Shown here: positions 35,155 through 45,539 of the stretch, one piece after another
Layout: the number at the start of each line of letters is the position of its first letter
Position numbering within the stretch: the first letter of the stretch is position 1
NCBI RefSeq assembly: GCF_002878395.1
Contig: NW_025856222.1
Span: forward strand, 191,176 to 255,175
DNA from: Capsicum annuum
Lineage: Eukaryota; Streptophyta; Magnoliopsida; Solanales; Solanaceae
DNA: 64,000 nt
Direction of reading: 5' to 3'
Translations under genes and position numbers: made by a program
Notes under the pieces: generated by a model
Databases searched by the model: none
What the model was told of the DNA's origin: nothing
The model's input: only the letters and a program-made list of their open reading frames with translations

Positions 35155-36470
35155 TTGGCTGTAGTGCTCCAAAAAGTACCTTGGTTTGCTTACTTCGCGA
35201 ACTATGTGGTAAGTGAAGTAATGCCAGAGAATTTTTCCTTTAATCAAAGGAAAAAGTTTCTCCATGATTTGAAACACTATTTCTGGGATAAGCCATATCT
35301 TTTTTGGAAGTGTGCAAATGTCATTATTAGACGATGCATTCCAGAAATAGAGATGTTGAGTGTACTGGAAGCGACTCATGCTTCCCCAGTTGGACGTAAC
35401 ACTGCTGGTGATTGTACTGCCAAAAAAGTGCTTCAAAGAGGTTATTATTGTCCCACCTTATTCAAGGACAATTACGAGTTCATAAAAAGATGTGACGAAT
35501 GTCAAAGGAAAGGGTCTATCTCAAAGTTCCATGAGATACTAATATCCATGATGTTAGAGGTAGAACTATTCAATGTCTGGGGTATTGACTTTATGGAGCC
35601 CTTTATGAGTTTATTTGGGATGAGGTACAAACTAGTTGATGTTGACTACGTGTCAAAATGGGTCGAGGCTTTGGCCCTGGCGAATAATAAAGGAAAGCGG
35701 GTTATTGTATTTTTAAAGATAAATATCTTTTCTCGCTTTAGGGTACCACTTACCACATAAGCGATGGAGGATCGCACTTTTGCAACAAGATATTAAGATC
35801 TATCTTGGAAAAATACAGAGTCAAACAACATAAGGTGGCCACTCCATACCACCCACAGACCAATGGGTAGGTGGAGATCTCTAATTAGGAAATCAAAGCT
35901 ATCCTTGCCAAGACTGTAAATGCTAGCCGGAAAGATTGGTCTAGGAAGCCGGATGATGCATTATGGGAATATCAAACGGATTTCAAGACACCCATTGGCA
36001 TGTTTCCATAGAAATTGGTTTATGGCAAGGATTTCCATTTGCCGATTGAGCTAGAGCATAAAGCGTTGTGGGAACTGAAGCGTCTAAATCTGAATTGGAA
36101 TGAGGCAGCAAATATGAGACTAAGGTAGCTAAATAAGATGGATAAGTTCCATCTTGGAGCTTATGATCATGCTGATCTATACAAGAAAAGAATGAAGAAG
36201 TACCACGATAGCAAGATTTAAAAGCGGGATTTCCAGAAAGGCGACTTGGTACTTCTATTCAACTCTAAAATCAAACTATTTCCAGGTAAGCTCGAATACA
36301 AATGGTATGACCCATTTAAAATTAACCAACTCTACTCATCTGGAGTAGTGGAACTTGAAAACAAAGACAGAAGTATCTACAAGGTTAATGGGCAGTGTGT
36401 GAAATTATATATTGGTCCAAAGGACTCGATAAAATTATTAATAACATCTATCTTAATAAAGTCTAAGTAA
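35155..36470 (+). pseudogene. pol: Athila A integrase pseudogene
   Basis: The first 201 codons are open (35155-35760). They cover the HHCC region, with ATHASPVGRNTAGDC (the second His replaced) and KRCDECQRKG (both Cys kept), and the start of the core, VWGIDFMEPF (first catalytic Asp). A frameshift near 35755 moves the core on to ISDGGSHFCNK (second Asp), then ATPYHPQTNG-stop-VEISN (Glu region). The C-terminal part is open at 36246-36470: MVLLFNSKIKLFPGKLEYKW, then VNGQCVKLYIGPKDS. This is the best-preserved enzyme segment in the window, but it is not functional as it stands. Confidence 0.9.
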
Positions 36471-37721
36471 TCGAGATAATTATGTCGTGCCGCGATATTA
36501 AATTAGGCGCTAGTGGGAGGCAACCCATATTGTGTTGTTGTAGCATTAATTGAAGTTATTTTGGTGTTGGTTTTGCCAGTTTGGACAAGCTGAAGGGTTT
36601 GTATTGGTGTGCAGGTCTAATAGTGCAGGAAAACAGAAGCTGAGAAAGTTTGGGGGTGACCAATGGGTTACCCGATGGATCATCGGTGACTCAACGGATT
36701 GTCGTGGTAGCTGTTTCAGAAAAGTCCAAAAAACAGGTTACTGGAAAAATCACAATGGGTTGACCAATGGACCATTGCAGCCTCAACAGACCGTCAACTA
36801 AACTATCACCAATGTGCCCCAAGATAAGTTCTCTGGAAGGAATCGATAGCTCTATCGATGGATCTTCAATTATGCGATGGACCATCGCACGAACCGTCGT
36901 ACATAACCCTACTTCAGCAGGTCAGGTCAGATCGATTTAAATAGCCATTTATTTCATTCTTATCCAACCTAAAAAATTTAAATATAGATAATTTGAAGAA
37001 TTGAGTAACTCCCAAACTATTTAATGCACCTAAATCCTTTCATTCTCCCTAAAGACTTTTCACTTCCCTCTTCCTCATCAATTTAATCTCTAGTTTATCT
37101 TTATTCTTTCAATCACAAGCAATAAAGAGTCTTTATAAAGCCAGGTGTCATTTTGTATCTAGTGTTTAATGTACAAGTCAGGTGAACAAGCAAGTACTGC
37201 ACCATTAAGGTATGTTCTACCCAATACTTTCTATATGATTCAACACCATGAATAAAGAAAGCATGTGAAGTTTGCAATATTGAAATATTTCTCTCTGATT
37301 CTTGAGTTTGTCTATGTAGGTTTGAATTGAGAGAAAATATGACAAATTCTATCCTAGGTAAAGTCTGAGTAGCCCATGGATCAAGAAAAAGAAAAATGAG
37401 GAGTGTATAAATGGTGAAAAATCCCTGAATAATCATGCTTAAAATGAAGGTGTGCAAGGTGTTTGATGAAATGCTAAAACAATGTCTGAAAGTGAAAATG
37501 ACTGGCGATGGTCAGAGCAATGAATCGTCGAATACCCAATGACCCATCACCTGAAATCGTTGTAACTTTCTCAGAATCAAAGTTACTGAAAAGAACCCGA
37601 TGGTTTAGGTCAAGGACCATCGAAGGATCGATGGACCGTCACCCTAGTCATCGCCGGTCCATAATTTTTTCTGTCTTTTAGTTTAAGTTGTGAACTAATA
37701 AATATTTCATTTACAGGTATC
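36471..37721 (+). other. Athila A pol-env spacer with dyad motifs
   Basis: About 1.25 kb between integrase and the env-like ORF. It carries the same dyad family as the LTR: CGATGGATCATCGG and GATGGACCATCGC at 36670-36900, and again at 37500-37660 (GATCGATGGACCGTCACC). A splice-acceptor-like TTTACAG lies just before the env-like ATG (37710-37717), so a spliced subgenomic mRNA is possible but unproven. Open frames 36550-36801, 36691-36885, 37113-37457 and 37610-37816 are judged accidental. Confidence 0.6.
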
Positions 37722-39708
37722 ATGGAAAAAAAATTACCAACTACCATGGGTAGAGGTAGAGGCCAAGGGGCCAGACAAAGGCTATGACAAGATACAGAGG
37801 CCCTGGCATACAACACCCGGTGAAATCATCAAATCATCTCTTCATCCTCCGAGTCTGAAGAGGAGGGTGAAAGCAGTAGCAGCAGAAACTCCATCTCAAT
37901 TCTAGTTAAGGAAGTGGTTGGAGTATCTAAACCCATCTAAGAAGAAAGTCCAAAACAAGTAGATCCATATTTGGTTTAGTACAAAGATCCACAAGTGCGG
38001 GAAGCTATGTGGTGACAAATTGAGAGTGCTTGAGAGTAATTCTACAAAGGGTTGGCACCAATGAATAGCTTACCCATAAAGAGGGATATTTTTGAGGAAT
38101 TCTAGATCGTGATGAGAACTGTGCATGAATACCTAGAGCTTGAGCACAGATTCAACAAGTATAAACTAGGATGGATAAGTAGGTTGCTTGGGACCTATCA
38201 ACTAACTCTGGTGCGCAAATTTTTTGCTAATTACTTGGCACTGCTTGAGAAAGATTTCCCTAAAGGTGCATCAGTTGCAGATATGAAAAAACTTAATATA
38301 GTCCCTGTACGAGGAGTTAACATAGACATCTCAGAGCGAACATTGAACAGGTTCTTCTTTGGGTTGAACTATCAGATACCAGGGGCAATTCCAGAATTGG
38401 AGCACCCACTATTTACACGGATGCAACAAAAGCTGTGGTTAGCAAGAATACTGATAGATAGAGGGGAGCCTGCATGGCTACACAATCTATGTGAAAAGAT
38501 ATCTAAGTTGTCCCTAAATTTTAAGGCCAAGTTCTGGTGGGAAATTATGAGTCTCAGAATGGTGCCAACAAGCGGTGATGACCGCTTAGAACTCACTAGA
38601 GCCGTGATTGTTGCTTCTTTGATTGAGGGACTGACAGTGGATTTTTGACACCTTATTTCTGATGAATTGTTCTTTCTCGCTCATAAAACTCAGACTGCAT
38701 TGCCAGTCCCATGCCTTATCACATAATTGTGTAAACAAGTGAAGGTACCTTTGATTAGCAGAGCCGATAATGAGATCCAGGCAACAGATAAGTAGGATAT
38801 TGAAAAGACAAGGGATAAATAGAAGTTTGATATACGAGTCATCAGGCCTCAGGCTTAGCAAACTCAGTCTGAGCCAGTTTTTCAATCAACAGAGGGTCCT
38901 TTAGTTATGCCATTACCACTTTCTACGTACATACCTCCTGCTTCTTCTATAGGTTCAACTTCGATGCCCATGGGTGGAACTATGGATTCTGCATCAGTTC
39001 TGCTGCAATACTCAGAATACAGTCTGAACTAGGAAAATTTTGCAAAGTATGTATGAGCGCAAAAAAGGATTGAAAAGCAATTGGTTATATGTGGGCAGAT
39101 TTCAAACCCTTTGTTGAGAGAATTATGGAGGAAGAAAACCAGTCTTTCAGGAATATCCATCTATGAATGGATAACATGGAGGAGCGTATCAATACGAGGC
39201 TGGATACCCTATCTATTCCAGATTTTGTAATATCTATAGAGGAAGTTAAAAAACTCTGAGATGACATGGATAGGATAAATCAACAACCACAGTAGCCCAT
39301 ATTTGATCTTTTTCAGATTGCAATCTATAAAGATGAAGGCCTTATTGATTTACTAGGGCGACCAGTCAAATATAAGGGTAATCAAGTAGTTGAAATAGAT
39401 GAAAAAGATGAGAGAGCTGCAAAGAGAGCAGAGAAGAAAAGAAAACATGATTCCATAACACCGGAAGAACTGAAATAATACCAGATGCAGAAGGCAATAA
39501 AAAAGTCAAAAAATAAGATGAGAAGAGGACGAAGCGAATGCAGTATAAAGTTGCAAGTGTTTCCACAAGCTCTGCCTCAGTCAGGGGGAACATTTCAGAC
39601 ACTTTTAGAGGGAGAGATTTTGAGTGCTCCTACCACCATAGGGGATAACATTGCACTCGATGAGGACGCTAGAGCCTCGCCACACTTCACTAATGCCTCA
39701 TATAAATA
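37722..39708 (+). pseudogene. Athila A env-like ORF (plant transposon protein) pseudogene
   Basis: Downstream of pol in Athila elements lies an ORF of unknown biochemical role, called env-like in the literature, with a plant-specific domain. Here it starts MEKKLPTTMGRGRGQGARQR at 37722. It has a serine/glutamate-rich segment (SSSSESEEEGESSSSRNS), then the domain at 38109-38648, then a Pro/Ser-rich linker and a charged, lysine-rich tail (KKMRELQREQRRKE in another frame). Stops occur at 37785, around 37940-38105 and after 38648. The frame of the ATG at 37722 is the same as that of the 179-codon domain, which supports the start. I see no clear signal peptide or membrane anchor. Confidence 0.75.
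38109..38648 (+). CDS. Env-like domain, 179-codon open segment
   Basis: The longest env-like open reading frame in the window, inside the broken ORF that starts at 37722. It reads MMRTVHEYLELEHRFNKYKL, WISRLLGTYQLTLVRKFFAN (the LVRxFxxN signature), VRGVNIDISERTLNRFFFGL and FWWEIMSLRMVPTSGDD. The pattern fits the plant transposon domain family (Transposase_32 in Pfam, from memory). It matches, segment by segment, the decayed minus-strand copies at 25427-26740 and 48975-50300. A 179-codon open stretch in a decayed element may be chance or slower decay. Expression is not implied. Confidence 0.6.
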   Translation: MMRTVHEYLELEHRFNKYKLGWISRLLGTYQLTLVRKFFANYLALLEKDFPKGASVADMKKLNIVPVRGVNIDISERTLNRFFFGLNYQIPGAIPELEHPLFTRMQQKLWLARILIDRGEPAWLHNLCEKISKLSLNFKAKFWWEIMSLRMVPTSGDDRLELTRAVIVASLIEGLTVDF

Positions 39709-41256
39709 AGAGGAACTGCAAGTATTTCCATTCCGTTGTACTTAAATTATATGCATTGAGGATAAAACATTATTTTCTATGGAAGGGGAATGTGCTTATA
39801 CCATGGGGGGGTGTTACCGATATTGTTTTCCTCCTATGTGCTATCTAGGAGAATCGGCATGTCTAGGTTGTTATTAAGTTGTTGCATCTTCATTTCTTGT
39901 CTAGGATTAACTGTAGGGTTAAATTTCCTTTCCTCAAGATATGTTCTGTTAGTAATTTCATTGCATGAAATAAAAATTCCATTCTTGCTAGCACCTTGTT
40001 GTATATATATATGGATGACAACTGATTTTGGCAAAATTATGTTTTTCATTTTTATATAATTAATTTCTCCTACTAAGTGGTAAGTTATGTGTAACTATGT
40101 GTGACTCTGATAATGGCATTAGAAGTTAGTAACGAAGTAATGCATAGCTATGTGATCTGGATCCCAAGAACTAGTAGGATAGAAACTAACTCAGTGCCTA
40201 TATGGGTGAGTATTTGTGCAGTTATAACCTAAGTGTTACACCTAGAACTTGCCCAGTTCATTAGATGTTGTCGTGTGTGTTGACCCAATAAGAAAGGATA
40301 GTAGGCCTCTTTGTGTTATTAGTCCACTTAGCCAAATCATTGACCCACCAAAAATATTGTATTTTCTTTGTCAACCTTGTTAAGATGTGCTAGTATTTGT
40401 TTTGTCCAAAAAAGTTTGATTCACTCTCTAGAAGGTGTTAAGCACTTATCTTTGGCCCTGGTTCAATTATGGACATTATACACTTTAACTTAGGTAAAAC
40501 GCATAAGTTTAGGGTGGCTACTTCTAGATTGTTGGCAGCCTAGGACGTTGAGTTAAAATTGATTTGAGGGGTATCATCCGACCCTGGTCTAGTTAGCAAT
40601 CTAAATAGATATTGTGCAGCTCAACTTTCTGCATCAGCATAAGTTGAGGGTGGATGATGCTGTGTTATCATCCTAAAAAAATTTGGGTTATGACAAGAGC
40701 GTCAATGAATAACTGCAAATGAATGAAAGGGTCTTTAGTTTTGATAAGTAGCTACCAAAAAGGGTAAAGAGAGTGAAGTCTTTCACTTTAAGCCACTTAT
40801 CCAAATGAAAAACCCTCACCGAGCCTAAACCCTTATTACAACCCTTAGGAAGTCCTACTTGATCTTCGTGAGTCAACCATGAGAGAACCTTAGATGACAA
40901 GGGTAATTTTATAGGTGTATACTATGTTGGTAACTTATTTTTTGAGGGTGATAAGCTTAGTTTCATCAATGATTTAACTATGTGATGTGAGGTGGACTTA
41001 TTTGGCTGTGAGGGCATGTGAAGTTATATCTATGCTTTTTATTTTTTTGGGGTATTTTATCTGTAGCTACGAATATGCTGATTAGTACTTAATGCCAGTA
41101 GTAGATCCATGTGTGTTGAGATAGCATAACCAAATGGGTAGTGGAATGATTTTCTGATTGTGTTGGTTTTACTGTAAAATGCCTATCATGATATTGTTCA
41201 TATATGTATCCTATTGTTTAGTTGCTTGAGGATAAACAATTGACTTAAGTTTAGGA
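39709..41256 (+). other. Athila A 3' non-coding region and PPT
   Basis: About 1.55 kb without a gene. It ends with GCTTGAGGATAAACAATTGA and a PPT-like AAGTTTAGGATG just before the right LTR, the decayed form of the usual 'gaggacaagca...aagtttggggg'. Open frames 39790-40059 (with minus shadow 39834-40049) and 40688-40900 have no support. Confidence 0.6.
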
Positions 41257-42763
41257 TGTTGATGTTGCAGCTTTTGACGGAACATTTCAGTCCTTTTTCT
41301 TAGGATAATTATGTGTTTTCAAGAAACCATTGTTGTATTTAACATGGTATTTTAGTGTTTTCAGGATAAGAATTGAGAATGAAGAATAACATGGATAATT
41401 TAAGCAAAACAAAGAAACATAAGCAGCGATGGTTTCTAAGATGGACCGTCGATCTTGCGATGAATCGTCGGTCTAAACCATCAGCCAAAAGTAGAATTCA
41501 AAGACTCTAACATCCTATAATGGAACAAGCGACGGACTATCGCTATACCATGAACTGTCAGTCTGAACCATTGCTGATACAGAATACACAATCATTGGAA
41601 GTCCTATGACAGTCTAGGCGATGGGCCATCGACCTTGCGATAGACCATCGATCTAATCATAGCCCAGAAATAGAGAATGGAATAACTGGAGACATAGCGA
41701 TGGTGCACTTGATGGACCGTCGGACCTGCGATGAACCATCACTTAACCCGTTAACATAAAGCAGAAAATTTATTTTTGAATTTTAAAACCTCAGTTCTGG
41801 AATCTTATAAATAGCAAGTATTAGGGGTTTAGTCTGTATGTTTTTTCATTAGTTTCATACTTTCGCCTCTATTGAGAGCTGTGTAACATTTTTCATTGAG
41901 ATTTGAATTGAGAAATTGAGATCTGACTATTAGTTTTTATATTTTCCACAGAAGATTGAGAAAGGGAATATTGTGACTTTTGTATATTCCCTCTTGAAGC
42001 CATTTATGAACATCAATATATCTTTGATTTCTTATATGGAGATGAGTACCTAAACTACCATATCTAGGGTTATGGGAGCCTTGATATAGATAACTATTTT
42101 AGGGTTGTGAATTGGTTTGGTTTCTAACATCTATTAAAATTGCATGAATCTTTCTTCATTATAATGACATCTTTTGGTTGCAAACTTAAGAAGTGATCCC
42201 ATTAATTCAACTTGTCTGATAAGAAAGTGGATGCTAGGAAAATAAGTGATTCATATAAACTCTATAGGTTTACCCTTTGTATTAACGAGTTGATGCCTTA
42301 ACAGGATCAACCCTCATGACAGTGTTATTGAATAATCCATGAATCCTTTGAGTTTGAGAGAAGTGAAGGATAAAACACTCATTAGGTTGATAAACATGTG
42401 GGTAATTCTTAGAATTCAATAATTTTTGCAGTTGAATACATAAGTTAGAATTCAAACATAAACTCAAAACTATAATTGTTCAAACATCTTGGTGAGCATA
42501 ACCCTAGTTAATCTATACACATTGAAATTATATCTACATTAACTCTCAATAACTGGACTTTTATGTGACACAAATACGAAAGAACACCGTTAAAATTTCA
42601 AAACACCCTTTATTTCAAAACCTTAGATCATCAGTCTAATAACAACCATAATACTTAGTGAAAACAGTATTCCCTGTGGGATTCGATACCCAACCCAGTT
42701 GGATTCTATATTTGATAGTGACCGCTTACTTTCTCGTAAGAGAGGTGTTATTTGGGCATATCA
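41257..42763 (+). repeat. Athila LTR shared by elements A and B
   Basis: 1,507 bases, from TGTTGATGTTGCAGC to GGGCATATCA. It is collinear with 29287-30764, with the same dyad cluster (41425-41760) and the TTCCCTGTGGGATTCGATACC block near 42670. It is the 3' LTR of A and at the same time lies directly upstream of a PBS and gag, so it also serves as the 5' LTR of B. Confidence 0.9.
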
Positions 42764-42768
42764 AATTT

Positions 42769-42786
42769 TGGCGCCATTGCTAGGGA
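42769..42786 (+). other. Athila B primer binding site (tRNA-Asp type)
   Basis: TGGCGCCATTGCTAGGGA, five bases after the LTR, is the same site as at 30770 with a few substitutions. Confidence 0.85.
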
Positions 42787-42964
42787 GTACGATTGTCAAT
42801 TAAGTTTGTGTTTGTTACATGACCTTTGGTTAAATTTTCCCAAAAATTTTACTTTCTATTTGTAGTTTTTGTTTTATGCAGGGTGATCATCTTGTATACT
42901 AAGTACTCGGAGATCAGGTAAACCTTTATTACCTATTCATCTAGATTCTTAAATTATTGGCAAA

Positions 42965-44640
42965 ATGAATGGTCAACAAAACCATGAAAGAGTAGCGGCT
43001 CAGCAGGAAGTAGCCAGACTAGCCATCTTGGCAACTACACTAGTAAACCAGCAAAATATAGATAATGCAGGCCAGCGACAAAACCTTGATGATGAGGATC
43101 TGGGTGATGATGCTTTAATAGTTCCAATCAACTCGAGGCGTGCTGATAATTTTTCGGCACTAGCAAATAGGGATGTTAATAAAAATTACCCTGTGAGGGA
43201 GAGTTCAGAATGCTAAGCTTCCCAATTTAATCTGGAGGATAATAATGATGACTTGGATGGAGCCGGTGCAATAGGGTCTATTATTCCTCCGCCCTAAGCA
43301 CCCGGTGCAAAGTTTAATATTTCAAGCACTATGATCCAGCTATTGCATCTCAAAGGATTATTTGGTGGACTTGCTGGTGACGATCCAAATATGTATTTGG
43401 TTAATTTTATCGCAACATGCAAATTATTTGACAACCTAGGGGTTGGACAAAATGCTATTCGGCTGCGGCTATTTTGTTTGTCTCTATCTGGAGAGACAAC
43501 TTTATGGTTGAATGTGCTAACTCTTGATTCTATTAATAATTGGAGGCAATTGAATAACGCTTCCCTAGAAAGATTCTTTTCGCCATCCAAAAGGGTACAG
43601 TTGAGAGACGAAATAAGCAATTTCAGACAGTTTCCAATTAAAGCTCTCTATAAGACCTGGGAGATATTTAAGAAGAAGCTTATACAGTGAATAAATCATC
43701 AGATGACCAATGTCCACTTAATGGGGATATTATATCAGGCCTTGAAATATGTAACTAAGCCAGTGGTGGACAACGCTGTAGGTGGGTCATTAATGAACCT
43801 CACCTTCCCTAAAGCAGCTAACATGCTTGACTGTACGACAAAACAAAGTAGAGCTTTACATACTAAGGATTCTGAGGTAGCAAGCTCTACTGTATCTATA
43901 GGCATAATTGCAAAACAGAGGTGAAGAGAAGAAGAGCATGACCAATACATGGCTCACATGAATACAAAGATGGATCTTCTCACCTAACATTTGTTATAAG
44001 GAAAGACAAAGAAGGTTAAAGTTGTAGCATCACACGAAAGGGCTGACTCCATTCTGAAGAGGAAGCTAACTACTTGAACAATTAGGGGGGTTTATGAGGC
44101 AGTGTCCAAGGAAACCAAGGTCAAAACTACTATGATAAATCTGGATATAACAACCATGATCAAGGAACTTAGAAGAGTAAGGGTGACAGGAGTAGGTTAT
44201 ATGTCCCTTTTGAAAATTCTAAGGCCACTAAAACTAGTTTGGGGCAGATGTCTATGGAAGTCATGATGGCCAAGCTATTAAAAGGAGTAGAAGTAATAAG
44301 TACATGGGTGACTAAGATGAAAAACGAGTTATCCTTAATAAACCTTCTAGTTGACTCTCACTCTAGTTCTATAAAATAGTTGGAGCAATAGATGAACCAA
44401 CTTTCTACTGCATTCAATCAAAGAAAAACTAGCACCCTCCTAAGTAACATAATGCTAAACCCAAGAAAGGATGGGTCGTGTATGGCTGTCATTACTAAAA
44501 GTGGTAAGGTATTGGTAAACCTACCGTGGGCAAGCCTATGGTCGATAAAGTAGCGGATGACATTATAAAAATGGAGATTGATCATCTAATGGAGTCTAGA
44601 AAATTGGATAAGGTTATTGATAATGCACTATCCAAAAGTC
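42965..44640 (+). pseudogene. gag: Athila B gag pseudogene
   Basis: The better of the two Athila gag copies. From 42965 to about 43924 it stays in a single frame, with isolated stops at 43214, 43295 and 43688. It reads MNGQQNHERVAAQQEVARLA, LKGLFGGLAGDDPNMYLVNF, WRQLNNASLERFFSPSKRVQ, TWEIFKKKLIQ-stop-INHQMT and VTKPVVDNAVGGSLMNLTFP. The C-terminal third (44000-44640) drifts between frames but still contains DGSCMAVITKSGKVLV. The start is chosen because A has an ATG at the same point, about 175 bases after the PBS. Confidence 0.85.
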
Positions 44641-44689
44641 AGTAGGTTGACGAGTTAGAGAAGAATACAGGAAAAAAGGTAGAAGTGGT

Positions 44690-45330
44690 GGTTACCACTC
44701 TTCAAAAACCACCGCCTTTATTTCCCCATCAGTTAAAGAAAAAGCCGTTGACATAAAGTTTGGCAAATTCATGACCATGCTTAACCAGTTGACTATTAAT
44801 CTGCCATTAGTTGAGGCATTGGAGGAAATACTTGGGTAAACAAAATTCATAAAAGATTTTGTCACTAATAACCAATTGGTTAGTTTTGAGCCAATGGGCA
44901 ATCTCTATCATTGTGGTGCTATTTCCATAAGGTCTCTGGTGTAGAAAAGGTAGATCCATGAGCATTTACTATCCGATGCACTATTGGACCTCTTGACTTT
45001 ACAAAAGCTTTATGTGACTTGGGGGCTAGCATCAATCTGATGCTGCTAGCTATTTATAAAAAGTTTGATTTGGGAGACCCCACACCTACCAATATGCGAC
45101 TTGTGATGGTGGATAGGTCGGTAAAATAACTTATTCGTATTTTGTATGATGTCTTGGTGAAGGTTGCTAGTTTCTTATTTCCTGTAGATTTCAAAATTTT
45201 GGATTGCGAGGTAGACTTTGAGGTGCCTATAATCTTGGGTTGACCTTTCCTCGCAATTAGAAGTTTGCTGATTGATTTGTAAGCTAATGAGCTCTTATTT
45301 AGACTTAATGATATAGTGGTGCATTTCAAT
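44690..45330 (+). pseudogene. pol: Athila B aspartic protease pseudogene
   Basis: One frame runs from 44995 to about 45330 with only three stops: FTKALCDLGASINLMLLAIY, then MRLVMVDRSVK, FPVDFKILDCEVDFEVPIIL and G-stop-PFLAIRSL. This is a complete retropepsin layout, with DLGA at the active-site position and ILG-x-PFL at the second conserved strand. It is better kept than in A. The minus-strand frame 45054-45329 is its shadow. Confidence 0.8.
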
Positions 45331-45539
45331 GTGTGCTAATTAATGAAGCAGCAAAAATAGATGAGGGTGAGCAAGAGGTGCCGATAGAGGAGAAATTTGT
45401 TGTCGTGCCCTTAGCTGCAGTGTGATGAATTTTAATCGGGAAGGTATTGAGGAGTATAAAGAGACTGTTTGTTCTTTAAAAGAAATGGGATCATACTATT
45501 ATGCTCCTAAAAATATAGATGTTGATATGACGAATTAAT

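Larger units (their letters stand above)
29287..42763 (+). mobile_element. Athila element A, near full length
   Basis: A 13.5-kb element: LTR, tRNA-Asp-type PBS, gag, protease, RT, RNase H, integrase, env-like ORF and LTR, all in the expected Athila order. All ORFs are broken by stops and shifts. The left flank is the minus-strand pol of D1 (...GACCTAGGG). The duplicate D2 shows that flank continuing uninterrupted, so the insertion point is known to the base. No right-hand target copy is present because the right LTR leads into a second Athila body. Confidence 0.85.

Noticed and set aside
37113..37457. 114-codon minus-strand frame
   Set aside because: Antisense to the Athila A pol-env spacer. 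No family resemblance, and composition typical of chance frames in AT-rich DNA.
39790..40059. 89-codon plus-strand frame with hydrophobic stretches
   Set aside because: In the post-env non-coding region of Athila A with an equally long antisense frame. No start context or relative.
43294..43620. 108-codon minus-strand frame
   Set aside because: Exact antisense shadow of the well-supported Athila B gag on the plus strand.
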